From an uncultured Sphingomonadaceae bacterium (lineage in GTDB: Bacteria; Pseudomonadota; Alphaproteobacteria; Sphingomonadales; Sphingomonadaceae), in assembly GCA_947488845.1 (NCBI GenBank), contig CANLBM010000008.1, forward strand, positions 86,662 to 150,661: DNA of 64,000 nucleotides, read 5' to 3'. This document shows, piece by piece, positions 53,844-63,516 of the stretch. Under the pieces are notes generated by a model that did no database searches, was not told the DNA's origin, and was given only the letters and a program-made list of their open reading frames with translations. The position numbers and the translations under genes were made by a program. Position 1 is the first letter of the stretch. Each line of letters opens with the position of its first letter.

Positions 53844-54329
53844 ATGAGCGAAGATGCCCCAGATAGCCTGATTCCATATGACGAAATAGTGCAGGAAGCC
53901 CTGCGCGCGGTGGTAAGCCGGGTGCTGGGAGAAGTCGTCAAAGGCGGCCTTCCCGGCGAGCATCATTTTTACATCACCTTCAAAACCCGGGCACCCGGCG
54001 TCGACATTCCCGATCATCTCATCGCGAGATTTCCCGACGAGATGACGATCGTCATCCAGAACCGCTATTGGGACCTGAAGGTCGACAAGGACCGGTTCGA
54101 AGTCGGCCTGAGCTTCAACCAGATCAGCTCGATGCTGCATATCCCGTTCGCGGCGATAACCTCCTTCGTCGATCCGGCGGTCGATTTTGCGCTGCAATTC
54201 CACGTTGACGAGATCGAGGGCGATGTGAACGGCCATGACCCGGCTGAAAATGACGGCGAGACGGAAACGGTCAAGCCGGCTGATGATGGTTCCAACGTGG
54301 TGACGGTGGACTTCGGCAAGAAAAAGTGA
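53844..54329 (+). CDS. sspB: SspB-type ClpXP adaptor
   Basis: A 161-residue protein of the alphaproteobacterial SspB family. The conserved core is [16 protein letters not shown] (about residues 9-24), [11 protein letters not shown] and [16 protein letters not shown] (about 63-78). It delivers ssrA-tagged proteins to ClpXP. The acidic tail ends [10 protein letters not shown], probably the ClpX-binding segment, similar to the XB motif. ATG 53844 is used; no strong ribosome site is seen. The stop overlaps the fumC start (GTGA). Confidence 0.9.
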   Translation: MSEDAPDSLIPYDEIVQEALRAVVSRVLGEVVKGGLPGEHHFYITFKTRAPGVDIPDHLIARFPDEMTIVIQNRYWDLKVDKDRFEVGLSFNQISSMLHIPFAAITSFVDPAVDFALQFHVDEIEGDVNGHDPAENDGETETVKPADDGSNVVTVDFGKKK

Positions 54330-55720
54330 GCGGCACCCGCATAGAGACCGACTCACTCGGCGAGATAGAAGTCCCCGCCGACGCCTATTGGGGCGCACAG
54401 ACCCAGCGCAGCATCGAGAATTTTCCATTTCCCCGTCAGGAACGCATGCCGATCCGGCTCATCCATGCGCTGGCGGCGGTCAAACAGGCAGCCGCGCGGG
54501 TCAACGGCATCCATGGCCTCGAACCGGAAATTTCTGCGGCGATTGAAAAAGCCGCCAATGCCGTTCGCACCGGCGAATATGACAATCAATTTCCATTGAC
54601 GATCTGGCAGACCGGATCGGGAACCCAGTCGAACATGAACGTCAACGAAGTCATCGCCGGCGTCGCCAATGAAGCGATATACGGCACGCGCGGCGGCAAA
54701 TATCCGGTCCATCCGAACGACCATGTCAACCGCGGCCAATCTTCGAATGACAGTTTCCCCACCGCCATGCATGTCGCGGCGGCACGGGCGCTGGAAGTCG
54801 AACTGTTCCCGGCGCTCGAACAATTGCACGATGCGCTGGCGGAAAAGGCGCAACGGTGGAAGTCTATCGTCAAGATCGGCCGAACCCATTTGCAGGACGC
54901 CACGCCGCTGACTCTCGGGCAGGAATTTTCCGGCTATGCCGCGCAGCTGGTGGCCGCGCGTGACCGGGTCGAAGCCGTCCTCCCCCGATTACGCCAGCTG
55001 GCGCAAGGCGGCACAGCCGTCGGGACCGGCCTGAATGCACCGGAAAATTTCGGCGAGAATATCGCCAAGGAAATCTCAAAGATCACCGGCCTGAAATTTA
55101 CCTCCGCCCCCAATAAATTCGCCGAACTGGCCGCGCATGACACGATGGTCGAATTGTCCGGCGCACTCAATACGCTGGCGGTGTCGCTGACCAAGATCGC
55201 CAATGATATCCGCCTGCTCGGCTCCGGCCCGCGCTCCGGTCTCGGCGAGCTCGACCTGCCAGCCAATGAACCGGGCAGCTCGATCATGCCGGGCAAGGTC
55301 AATCCGACCCAGTGCGAGATGCTGACCATGGTCGCAGCGCAGGTCATCGGCAATCATCAGGCGGTCACCGTCGGCGGGCTGCAGGGCCATCTCGAACTCA
55401 ATGTATTCAAGCCGCTGATCGGCGCCAATGTCCTGCGCTCGATCGAGATAATATCGATTGGCATGTCGAGTTTTTCCGAACGCTGCGTGGAAGATCTGGA
55501 AGCGAATGAAGCGCGGATCAGGGAGCTGGTCGACAATAGTCTGATGCTGGTGACGGCGCTGGCCCCGGTGATCGGCTATGACAAGGCAGCGGCTATCGCG
55601 AAATACGCCCATAAAACCGGCCAGACCCTGCGCGCATCCGCGCTGGAGCTCGGTCTGGTTGACGAAAAAACCTACGATACCCATGTAAGACCTGAGAATA
55701 TGGTCGGAAATCATTCCTGA
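54326..55720 (+). CDS. fumC: Fumarate hydratase, class II
   Basis: A 464-residue fumarase of the TCA cycle, interconverting fumarate and malate. Motifs: [50 protein letters not shown] (catalytic His region, about residues 188-207) and the signature [15 protein letters not shown] (about 317-331). GTG 54326 overlaps the sspB stop, and the protein N-terminus fits the family. Confidence 0.97.
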   Translation: MSGTRIETDSLGEIEVPADAYWGAQTQRSIENFPFPRQERMPIRLIHALAAVKQAAARVNGIHGLEPEISAAIEKAANAVRTGEYDNQFPLTIWQTGSGTQSNMNVNEVIAGVANEAIYGTRGGKYPVHPNDHVNRGQSSNDSFPTAMHVAAARALEVELFPALEQLHDALAEKAQRWKSIVKIGRTHLQDATPLTLGQEFSGYAAQLVAARDRVEAVLPRLRQLAQGGTAVGTGLNAPENFGENIAKEISKITGLKFTSAPNKFAELAAHDTMVELSGALNTLAVSLTKIANDIRLLGSGPRSGLGELDLPANEPGSSIMPGKVNPTQCEMLTMVAAQVIGNHQAVTVGGLQGHLELNVFKPLIGANVLRSIEIISIGMSSFSERCVEDLEANEARIRELVDNSLMLVTALAPVIGYDKAAAIAKYAHKTGQTLRASALELGLVDEKTYDTHVRPENMVGNHS

Positions 55721-55737
55721 TCCGGGAAAACATCAGC

Positions 55738-56004
55738 ATGTCGCTAATCAGAAATATATTTACCGCAGCTGTCGGCTACGAGGCGCGCAAACACACCAGA
55801 GGCCATGGCCTGCGCAATTTCGGTCTCGGCATGCTCGCCGCCCGTCTGGCAACCCGCTCGGTCCCCGGCGCGCTGCTGGTCGGCGGAGCGTTGATCGCCA
55901 AGAAGCTCTATGATGAATCAAAAGAGGCAGAAGCCCTGCCCGCCTCCGAAGCGGTAATTGATATCGAGGGCAAACCGGTTCCGGAAAAGACCCCATCCGC
56001 CTGA
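55738..56004 (+). CDS. Small conserved protein, possibly membrane-associated
   Basis: An 88-residue protein 17 bases after fumC. The first half is basic and glycine-rich (TAAVGYEARKHTRGHGLRNF), followed by a weak hydrophobic stretch (VPGALLVGGALIAKKLYDE, about residues 42-60) and an acidic, proline-containing tail. No domain is recognised. It probably shares the fumC transcript. Confidence 0.6.
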   Translation: MSLIRNIFTAAVGYEARKHTRGHGLRNFGLGMLAARLATRSVPGALLVGGALIAKKLYDESKEAEALPASEAVIDIEGKPVPEKTPSA

Positions 56005-56147
56005 ATATCCGAAGCGATGGAAATTCCAGGCCAGGATCTCCCGCTCGAGGAGAATTCTCTGTCATCAGAATTGTCACATTGATTCCGGTTGATAGTCTTG
56101 TAAGCTAGACTTGGCACAACGCAAAAAGCGTGGCCGAGGAGAGCAAA

Positions 56148-57428
56148 TTGGCGACAATCGCGCAAGCAGGGCAAACGCCCGGCAAATTCTATGGCTGGAC
56201 CAATGTCGGGCTGTTCTTCTTCATCCAGTTCGCCGCCTCCGGGTTCGTCTATTTTGCCTATTCTGTCGTATTCCCGGTGATGGTCGAGACCATGAACTGG
56301 AACCGCGGCTCTGCCTCCCTTGCCCAGTCCGTCGCGCTGATAACGCTTGGCTTGTCCTATCCGTTGACCGGCTATCTGCTAACCCGGTCGGGGGTCCGCC
56401 GGACCATCACCCTCGGGTTGCTGGTCATGCTGACCGGTCTTCTGCTGCTGGTCTTCGGCGTAACCGAACTCTGGCACTGGATCCTGGTCTGGGGCGTGAT
56501 CATGGGTCTGTCTTTCGGTCTCACCGGCCCGATCTGCGCGCAGACCGCCATGATCAGCTGGTTCAGCATCAAGAGATCGACAACCATCGGGATAGTCATG
56601 ACCGGCGGCGCGCTTGGCGGCGCGATGGCACAGCCGGCGCTGGCCGGGATGATGGACCGGTTTGACAGCTGGCGGGCCGCCTGGGCGATTGCCGCAGCGA
56701 TGGTCGTCATCTCCCTCGTCGCCACCCGGCTCATCATCAACCGCCCGGGCGATATCGGCCAGTTTCCCGATAATATCGATCCCCAACGCGCGGCCGGTGA
56801 ACGGCAAGACCTTCACGCCCGCCCCAAAACCTACCGCACGGCGCATGAATGGACGGTCCGCGAAATCATCCGCAAACCGACCCTTTATCTGATGATGGTG
56901 ATTTCGGTTAGTTATCTCGGCACGTTTTTCGCCTTGCTCAATCACGGCGTTCTGCATCTGACAGACAGTGGCCTGAAGGGTATTGAAGCGGCCGGAATAT
57001 TCGGGCTTCTGATTCTGGGCAGCGGGCTGGCGCGAATTCCGGCTGGCTGGCTTGGCGACCAGATTGAATTGCGCTGGACTTTATTCGGATCGATCGCCCT
57101 GATGGCGGTCGCCCTGGCGGGATTCTGGCAGGGCCAGGAGATATGGTTATTGTCGATCATGGGTATGCTGTTCGGCGCTGGCTATGGCAGTCTGCTGGTG
57201 CTGCTCCCCGCCGCAATCGGAAACTATTTCGGCGAGCGCGCCTTTCCGATCATCAATTCCCTGTTCGCTCCTGTGGTTCTGCCCTTTGCCGCCGCCGCCC
57301 CGGCCGGAGCCGGTTTTGTATTCGAGGCGACCGGCAGCTATGATTTCGCGTTTGCCGGAGCGATCATCCTGCTGTCCGCGGCAATGCTCGCCGCCTTTTT
57401 CCTCAAGCCACCCGCTACGCCCGTCTAG
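56148..57428 (+). CDS. MFS transporter (OFA-like)
   Basis: A 426-residue major facilitator with twelve predicted helices. The N-terminal GWTNVGLFFFIQFAASGFVYF and the motif SGVRRTITLGLLVML resemble the oxalate/formate antiporter (OFA) group. GIVMTGGALGGAMAQPALAG is the fifth-helix motif. TTG 56148 follows GAGGAGAG by 4 bases; GTG 56130 is an alternative adding six residues. Its stop lies 4 bases inside the convergent AI-2E family gene. Substrate unknown, likely an organic anion. Confidence 0.87.
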   Translation: MATIAQAGQTPGKFYGWTNVGLFFFIQFAASGFVYFAYSVVFPVMVETMNWNRGSASLAQSVALITLGLSYPLTGYLLTRSGVRRTITLGLLVMLTGLLLLVFGVTELWHWILVWGVIMGLSFGLTGPICAQTAMISWFSIKRSTTIGIVMTGGALGGAMAQPALAGMMDRFDSWRAAWAIAAAMVVISLVATRLIINRPGDIGQFPDNIDPQRAAGERQDLHARPKTYRTAHEWTVREIIRKPTLYLMMVISVSYLGTFFALLNHGVLHLTDSGLKGIEAAGIFGLLILGSGLARIPAGWLGDQIELRWTLFGSIALMAVALAGFWQGQEIWLLSIMGMLFGAGYGSLLVLLPAAIGNYFGERAFPIINSLFAPVVLPFAAAAPAGAGFVFEATGSYDFAFAGAIILLSAAMLAAFFLKPPATPV

Positions 57429-58543
57429 ATATTGCCATCGCTTGAAAGCAGCGCCGCAATCGGCCGGGTGCCGGGCCGGCGCGCCAGCACGATCATCAAG
57501 ATCGTCGTGAACGGCACCGCCAATATCGCCCCGGGTATGCCCCACAGGCTGCTCCAGATCGCCAGCGAGACCAGCACCACCATCGGACTGAGATTGACCG
57601 ACTTGCTGAGCATTTTCGGTTCCACGACATTGCCGATAATCACCTGGGCCGTGGTCATCAGTCCGGTGGCGATCAATGGTATGGTCAGGGTGCCGAACTG
57701 GGCCACGGCAAACAGCGCCGGAAAGGCGACGCCGACAAAGGACCCGATATAGGGGATATAGTTGAGCAGTCCGATGATGATCGCCCAGAGCGCAGCATAT
57801 TCCACGCCCAATATCAGCAATATCACCCAGCAGATGATACCGAGGATGATGTTGATCAGCGTCTTGGTCGCCAGATAGCTGCCGATATCATGGTTGATCC
57901 GGGTGATCATGTTCAGCGTATCGGTGGAATCGCTGTCCGAACCGAAGGCGCGGCGGACCTTTTCGGGAAAGCCGGTGATCTCGCTGAGCAGGAAGGAGGC
58001 ATATAATATCGTGATGAATACAAAGCCGCCGAAACTGGTCAGCGAAGACAGCACCGACTGGGCCAGCGCGGCAATGTCTATCTCGGTAAAGAATCTGGTC
58101 GCGAATTCGCTGATTGCCTTCGCGACCGCCTCCGTTCCCCGGTCAAATATCGCGGTCGGCGATGCCATGAGTTCGGAAACCTCCGGGCGGCCCACCCCGC
58201 CGCTGGCCGGAGCCGGGAACCATGCGGCAAACAGATTTTCCAGATTGCGCTGGTAGACCGGCAGCGACGGCACGAGATTTTGCAGGCTCGCCACCAGCAT
58301 CCGCGTCATCGCGAAAAGCAGGGCAAGGACCCCGATCAGAGCAAGCGTGGCGCGCAGCCACAAGGGCGTCTGGCCCAACCCCGGTATGCGGGCGACGGTG
58401 GCGCTCGCGGCATAGAGTATCTGCAACAGGATGACCGCTGTCACGATCGGCAATATGATGTCCTTGCCGACGTAAAACAGCCAGCCGACCATGATCGTTA
58501 TCCCGATCGCGAAAAATATGGTGCTGATACGTCCCTGAAACAT
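57425..58543 (-). CDS. AI-2E family transporter (PerM-like)
   Basis: A 372-residue inner-membrane protein with about seven or eight helices, two near the N-terminus (about residues 8-40), one about 62-85, a periplasmic region (about 95-150), and five in the C-terminal half. The family motifs are GLLNYIPYIGSFVGVAFPAL (about 260-279) and NVVEPKMLSKSVNLSPMVVLV. Members act as exporters or Na+/H+ antiporters. Converges on the MFS gene. Confidence 0.9.
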   Translation of the reverse strand: MFQGRISTIFFAIGITIMVGWLFYVGKDIILPIVTAVILLQILYAASATVARIPGLGQTPLWLRATLALIGVLALLFAMTRMLVASLQNLVPSLPVYQRNLENLFAAWFPAPASGGVGRPEVSELMASPTAIFDRGTEAVAKAISEFATRFFTEIDIAALAQSVLSSLTSFGGFVFITILYASFLLSEITGFPEKVRRAFGSDSDSTDTLNMITRINHDIGSYLATKTLINIILGIICWVILLILGVEYAALWAIIIGLLNYIPYIGSFVGVAFPALFAVAQFGTLTIPLIATGLMTTAQVIIGNVVEPKMLSKSVNLSPMVVLVSLAIWSSLWGIPGAILAVPFTTILMIVLARRPGTRPIAALLSSDGNI

Positions 58544-58667
58544 GATTTGCGAATAGCCGCAATTTACCAGACTGTCATCAGGATGATTGCACGGAGCGGC
58601 AACAATAAAACATCAAAAGGGCATCTTGAATCTTGACGCCATGCGCCCTTCTCGGCCAATAGCCGAT

Positions 58668-59336
58668 ATGGCCGACAATATTTCTTCCCAGAACATCGAC
58701 AATGATCATCGCGAGCTGAGCCGCCGCGGCTTGCTGTTCGTGCTTTCCTCACCTTCGGGCGCTGGAAAGTCCACGCTGGCCAAAATGCTGCTACAGGCCG
58801 ACGATGAAATCGCGATGTCCGTCTCCGTCACAACCCGCGCCAAACGGCCCGGCGAGGAACATGGCAAGGATTATTATTTCGTCAACGGTGACGAATTCGA
58901 AGAGATGGTCGCCGACCACAGCTTCCTGGAATATGCCACCGTCTTCGGGCACCGCTATGGAACGCCTGCGGTGCCGGTAAACGAGAGTCTGGCGGACGGA
59001 CAGGATGTCCTGTTCGATATCGACTGGCAGGGCACGCAGCAACTCTATCAGCGCGCCGGACAGGATGTCGTCCGGGTGTTCATCCTGCCGCCCACGCTCG
59101 GCGAATTGCGCAGCCGTCTGGACAGCCGCAACACCGATTCACCGGAAATCATCGAAAGCCGGATGCAGCGCGCAACCAGCGAGATCAGCCATTGGGACGG
59201 CTATGACTATGTCCTGATCAACGATGATCTCGAGGCCTGCTTTGCCAAGGTAAAGCAAATCCTCGCCACCGAGCGGATGCGCCGTGCGCGGCAAACCGGC
59301 CTGATCGGATTCGTGCGGGACTTGATGGCAGAGTAG
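58668..59336 (+). CDS. gmk: Guanylate kinase
   Basis: A 222-residue kinase that phosphorylates GMP to GDP. The P-loop SSPSGAGKST (about residues 27-36) is followed by VSVTTRAKRPGEEHGKDYYF (GMP-binding, about 50-69), FGHRYGTP, and VLFDIDWQG. ATG 58668 is chosen for length and homology; ATG 58641 is in frame and would add nine residues. No clear ribosome site precedes either. Confidence 0.96.
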   Translation: MADNISSQNIDNDHRELSRRGLLFVLSSPSGAGKSTLAKMLLQADDEIAMSVSVTTRAKRPGEEHGKDYYFVNGDEFEEMVADHSFLEYATVFGHRYGTPAVPVNESLADGQDVLFDIDWQGTQQLYQRAGQDVVRVFILPPTLGELRSRLDSRNTDSPEIIESRMQRATSEISHWDGYDYVLINDDLEACFAKVKQILATERMRRARQTGLIGFVRDLMAE

Positions 59337-59371
59337 AAGTGGCCGTCAGCCTTGTCCCGACGCCGGCTGTC

Positions 59372-59989
59372 TCACAATCCTGACGAGCAATAGCGCACAT
59401 CACCGGCTTCGCACCGCTTTACCGCATCGCGCCATTTTTCCATTTTCTTTTCATACTCGGCGCGGCGCATGGCATCGGCAGCTTCGTCAGCGGCTATTTG
59501 TTCGCGGTTCAATCGCTGTTTCTCGACAAATTGTGCTGCCGCTTCTTTGTTCAGCCGATTCAGATATTCTGCCCGAACCGAATGGTGTCGGTTGCGGATA
59601 CACGAGACCAGCAGCTCGCTCTTTTTCTGCTGCACTCTGAACTTTTCGGAGGCCTGGGACCACCGTTTGTCGACAATCGACTGGCATATGGCCGGAAGCT
59701 GAGCCAGTCGCGCATCATAATCCTGGCTGAGGCTCCTGATAAATTGCTCGTTCGATGCAATGTCGGGATCCACATGTAATTCTGCATTTTCCCGCGCCCG
59801 CACACATTGCGCGCTGGACCATATTTCGTAATATTTTTCGTTGGTCGCGGGATCAGACCGATCATATTGCTGGACCAGATAGCGCTTGGCACTCTCGCAA
59901 TCGATATCCGGTTCCTGTGCTATCGCCGTGCCGCTCGAAAACAGTGCCATCAGAAGCGCGCTGAGGCAGAATATTTTTCCGTGCCACAT
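59372..59989 (-). CDS. Exported helical protein with paired cysteines, unknown
   Basis: A 205-residue secreted protein with signal peptide (about residues 1-24, GTAIAQE). The mature part is largely helical with a highly charged stretch (AAAQFVEKQRLNREQIAADEAADAMRRAEY region, about 150-185). Six Cys in the mature part (DCESA, QCVRA, ICQSI, SCIRN, RCEAG, YCSSG) suggest disulfides. ATG 59989 follows AAAGGA by 6 bases; an in-frame ATG at 60004 lacks a site. No domain recognised. Confidence 0.65.
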   Translation of the reverse strand: MWHGKIFCLSALLMALFSSGTAIAQEPDIDCESAKRYLVQQYDRSDPATNEKYYEIWSSAQCVRARENAELHVDPDIASNEQFIRSLSQDYDARLAQLPAICQSIVDKRWSQASEKFRVQQKKSELLVSCIRNRHHSVRAEYLNRLNKEAAAQFVEKQRLNREQIAADEAADAMRRAEYEKKMEKWRDAVKRCEAGDVRYCSSGL

Positions 59990-60108
59990 ATTTAGTCCTT
60001 TCATCAGGACCCCCGCCTGTATTTTTATCTTCGTCGGGAAAAAGTTACAAGCGTCTTCACCGCTTCCAACGGACTTGCCGCACCCGCTCTTCGAACAACG
60101 CCCTGCAA

Positions 60109-60732
60109 TCAGCGCTTTTTCACATAGAGCCCGTCAAAAACCGTGCGCCATGTCTCGCCGCCATCCTGTGATGCCTGCCAGTGCTGCCGAACGCTGCCGT
60201 CCGCTCGGGGTGTCCAGGTGATCCGGTTGATTGCGGCACCCGCCTGATAATAAGGCGTATTCCGGTTGCTGAGCACCATCTCGCCCCGGTCATTGAGGCC
60301 ACCTTCGGCATATAGCGCCGCGCCATCGACGCCCATCCACGTCTGGTGCCATTTTTTCCGGGCTGCGTCGAAGAAGCTGATGCTCATGCCGGTATAGCCG
60401 CCCTTGGTGGCATAATCTTCGCGAATGGCGCAGCCGCCATGTTCAGCCGATATGCGGCTTACCGCCGTGGGCTGGTCCTGTCCGGCGGCGGTTACATCCC
60501 ATATCCCGATCCAGAAATCGAAAGCGCGGTGATCGCCGGTGGTGCAGGCCGCGGGCGCAGGTGCGACCGCAGCGGGCACCACTTGCTGCGCAACCAAAGG
60601 GGATGGCACCAGAAGCGTCGCAAGGACCCCGCCCAATAGGGGGCGGACGGCGGCCCGGCGGGCCCGGAGAATGGAGCTTGCCCATGCGGAAGGCAATTTT
60701 CTCCGGTCCGGCTGTTTGCGATGTCGCATCAT
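60109..60732 (-). CDS. Exported DUF1579-like protein
   Basis: A 207-residue protein with an Arg-rich N-terminus, a hydrophobic export segment (about residues 28-48, ending VAQQ) and a beta-rich domain. The domain begins FDFWIGIWDVTAAG and contains HGGCAIREDYATKGG and WTPRADGSVRQHWQASQDGGETW, which matches the DUF1579/lipocalin-like fold seen in small exported proteins. Role unknown. ATG 60732 or 60729; a longer frame to 60822 has no homology. Confidence 0.65.
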   Translation of the reverse strand: MMRHRKQPDRRKLPSAWASSILRARRAAVRPLLGGVLATLLVPSPLVAQQVVPAAVAPAPAACTTGDHRAFDFWIGIWDVTAAGQDQPTAVSRISAEHGGCAIREDYATKGGYTGMSISFFDAARKKWHQTWMGVDGAALYAEGGLNDRGEMVLSNRNTPYYQAGAAINRITWTPRADGSVRQHWQASQDGGETWRTVFDGLYVKKR

Positions 60733-61013
60733 GACACCATCCCCCCGTGGTTGAGCTTCGATACGACCCGGGAGCTTTTGTGCTGTATCCGGGTCATCAC
60801 TCAGCTGGTCGCAGCATAACACAGGCGCGCACCATTCCGGCTTTCATTCGACCAACGGCAATTGACCGTCGATGAAAAAGCGGAAAGCCTTGATTTCCCA
60901 AAATCGGACAGAAATCCTTTCCGAAACGCCCGTCACGGCGAAATGAACATTGGTTTTGCGGCTGCGAGCGTTTACCAGAAGTGACAACAGCAGCTCGCTG
61001 CAGGGGGGCGAAT

Positions 61014-63044
61014 ATGGTGCAAGCGCGTGAAATTGATGTCCTGATCGTCGGTGGCGGTTTTTCGACCATGCCGCTGGTCCGCGAACTGGACGCCAGCGGG
61101 ATCAGCTGGCTGATGGTGTCGGAAATGACCCCGATCTGGCAGCAGCTGGAAGCGTCGGATGCGCTGGATTTCGATCTCGTCAGTTCCCTGCAGAGCAGCG
61201 TCTATTCCTTCGAGCTGGTCGACATGCTCAGGGAGCAAGGCGAGAATTTTACCGACGGTTTCCCGACCGCTCGCGAATTTTACGCGATCCACAAGAAATA
61301 TGCCGCCCGCTACGCCGAGAACATCCATCAGGGACGCGTCGGCAGCATTGACAATCATCCAGACCACAGCATCATCCATCTCGAAAGCGGCGAGCAGTTC
61401 CGCGCCAGTCATGTGGTCATTGCCACCGCCTTCCGGAGGCAGATGAACGCCAATCTCAAACAGATAAAAATTGATGCCAGCTATGCCGGCAAGAATGTGG
61501 CGATCACCTCGACCGGCGACAGTTCCAACCTGCTGATCGCCAAGCTGGTTGCTCATGGCGCGAAGGTCCATCTGGTCACCAATGGCTTCATCATGCTCGA
61601 CAAGATGTTCGCGACCTTCTCGCCGTTCGACGATGGGCCCCGCTTCGTCCCACTCGACCAGCTCGAATGCCATAATTTCTCCGAAGTCAGCAAATGGAGC
61701 TATCGCGCCTTCATCGACGGCGGCTATATCCACGGCCTGATCCACCGCTGGTTCGCGAAGCTTTTCGACCGCAACAGCCTCGGCGTGCGCCACCCCAAGA
61801 GCATCCGGCCGCACGAAGGACTCCGGACCTTTTTCGAAGCCAGGGCGCCAATTGAGAATGGCCATATCGCGATCAAATATTGGCCGATCGACGTCTATAA
61901 ACTTTATTGCGACGAGACGCTCGAGCAAAAGATCAGCGACGGTTATCTGATCAACGACCTGCCCTTCTTCCTCGAACATGGCCATGTGAAATTATGGGAC
62001 AAGGCGGTTGCCGCGATCGACCGCGAGGCGATGACGCTGACCGAGGGCGGCGAGACGGCGACGTTTGACGAGATCATCGACGGCGACCAGGAAGTGCCCA
62101 ATATCCCCGAAATCCGGCTGTGCGGCGACCGCGCGTCGGAGCATTTCATCTACAAGACACGGCAACAGTTTCTGGGGGTTGTGTCTCCCCGCCTGCGCAA
62201 TATCTACACCATCGGCTTCACTCGTCCGTTCACCGGCGGGCTCAACAATATCAGCGAGATGCAATGCCTGCTGGTCCACCGGATGATCACCGATCCGGAA
62301 TTCCGCAACGGCATCAACGCCAATATCGAGCAGCGGATCGCGACCTATAACGCGAACTATTATGCCAAACGGCCGGAGAGCAAGACCGACCATCTGGTCT
62401 GGTATGGTACCTATACCGACGAGGTCGCCCGGCTGCTCGGCATCCGGCCCAGGCGCAGCGACACGCCCGGCCTCAAGGGTCTGATGAAATATTATATGTA
62501 TCCGAACAATGTCTTCCGCTTCCGCGAGACCGGCCGCTATGCGGTCGACGGCGTCGGCGAGCTGCTCAGCCACACCGCGAAACAATATCACGATTACAAG
62601 GTGCTGGCGCTGCTGGTCATACGCTATCCGTTTTTCGAAATGCTCGCGCTCGGCACGATCCTGTTCGCGCCGGTGCCATGGTGGGTCAAGGTCCCCGCCG
62701 CGATAATCCACAACCGCCTGCCGTTCACGTCGACGCTGGTCGGGAAATTCGGGTTGCCGAGCAGAGAGAGCAAGGGGATATTCAATTACCGCAAGGCGAT
62801 CAGCTTTCCGGTGCTGGCTTATCCTTTGGTGGCGGCAGTCGTGTGGGCCGCAGCAGGGATGGGAGCGGCGTTCGGGTTCTCGGCGGGGTTGCTCGCTTAT
62901 GTCTACGCGATGATCCATCTCGGCACCGCAAAAGGATGGAACCGGAAGTTTTTTTGCGACATGAAGAGCAAGCGGTCACCGGAGATGGTTGGGTTTTTTG
63001 AGCGGTATCGGGAGGCCTTTGGAAGGGTTAAGGGTGGGAGTTAG
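61014..63044 (+). CDS. FAD/NAD(P)-dependent oxidoreductase with C-terminal membrane domain
   Basis: A 676-residue flavoprotein. The FAD-binding motif is DVLIVGGGFSTMPL (about residues 7-20), and a second nucleotide site is NVAITSTGDSSNLLIAKLVA (about 162-181), with SHVVIATAFRR between, as in flavin monooxygenases. Beyond about residue 525 the sequence turns hydrophobic: one segment (about 530-565) and a pair around 595-640 (ISFPVLAYPLVAAVVWAAAG and FGFSAGLLAYVYAMIHL). This makes it a membrane-bound enzyme. The ATG at 61014 follows AGGGGGG. Substrate unknown; no neighbour on the same strand helps. Confidence 0.8.
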   Translation: MVQAREIDVLIVGGGFSTMPLVRELDASGISWLMVSEMTPIWQQLEASDALDFDLVSSLQSSVYSFELVDMLREQGENFTDGFPTAREFYAIHKKYAARYAENIHQGRVGSIDNHPDHSIIHLESGEQFRASHVVIATAFRRQMNANLKQIKIDASYAGKNVAITSTGDSSNLLIAKLVAHGAKVHLVTNGFIMLDKMFATFSPFDDGPRFVPLDQLECHNFSEVSKWSYRAFIDGGYIHGLIHRWFAKLFDRNSLGVRHPKSIRPHEGLRTFFEARAPIENGHIAIKYWPIDVYKLYCDETLEQKISDGYLINDLPFFLEHGHVKLWDKAVAAIDREAMTLTEGGETATFDEIIDGDQEVPNIPEIRLCGDRASEHFIYKTRQQFLGVVSPRLRNIYTIGFTRPFTGGLNNISEMQCLLVHRMITDPEFRNGINANIEQRIATYNANYYAKRPESKTDHLVWYGTYTDEVARLLGIRPRRSDTPGLKGLMKYYMYPNNVFRFRETGRYAVDGVGELLSHTAKQYHDYKVLALLVIRYPFFEMLALGTILFAPVPWWVKVPAAIIHNRLPFTSTLVGKFGLPSRESKGIFNYRKAISFPVLAYPLVAAVVWAAAGMGAAFGFSAGLLAYVYAMIHLGTAKGWNRKFFCDMKSKRSPEMVGFFERYREAFGRVKGGS

Positions 63045-63326
63045 GGGCAGTTAATGGTGGTTTTTTAACAACCTGTTTAACGGCGCAATGCCTATCCAAA
63101 ATCAGACATTATTTTGCACCTAATTCATAAGCGCCCAACTCTCTTGGTTGATTGCCACCACGGACCTGTGACATACGGTATCAACAAACGAAGGACAGCT
63201 GAATTTGAAGTTGGTACTAAGTAGGCTCGCAAAATAAATAGCAGTTCAACGCACAGGGTTGGGGTTCGATTTAGGACACTAAGGCATAATGCATTTGTGT
63301 TCCTAGGGTGCGACCAAAATATAAGG
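63045..63326. other. AT-rich spacer without a supported gene
   Basis: 282 bases with clearly lower GC than the region to the left. A minus-strand frame (63125-63379) overlaps the small gene at 63327 and has no ribosome site. No hairpin with a T-run was seen. Confidence 0.45.
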
Positions 63327-63506
63327 TTAGCCGCTTCTGGCCACACGATCTTCATGTTTCTCTTTGTCCGGAAATACAATCTCCAAATCTACTGTATCAC
63401 CTTTATCTTTAATCACCGTACAAGACGTCGCACTGAATGCTTTCGCACGCTTACATTCCTTATCTTTCGCATTTTTTGGTACATCTTCAATAATTATAAT
63501 AGCCAT
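63327..63506 (-). CDS. Small protein, unknown (59 residues)
   Basis: A 59-residue protein starting MAIIIIEDVPKNAKDKECKR. The ATG at 63506 has a strong GGAG/GAAG ribosome site 7-8 bases upstream, which makes it a credible gene despite its size. The N-terminus is a short beta-like hydrophobic strand, then highly charged; two Cys (KECKR, TSCTV). It begins 10 bases after the stop of the unknown gene at 63517, so both are probably one transcript. AT-rich base use sets both apart from the neighbours. Function unknown. Confidence 0.6.
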   Translation of the reverse strand: MAIIIIEDVPKNAKDKECKRAKAFSATSCTVIKDKGDTVDLEIVFPDKEKHEDRVARSG

Positions 63507-63516
63507 ATTTCTTCTC

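Noticed and set aside
60972..61985. 337-codon leftward frame over the flavoprotein
   Set aside because: Antisense shadow; the flavoprotein motifs lie on the plus strand.
63125..63379. Leftward 84-codon frame in the AT-rich tail
   Set aside because: Overlaps the better-supported small gene at 63327-63506 and lacks a ribosome site.
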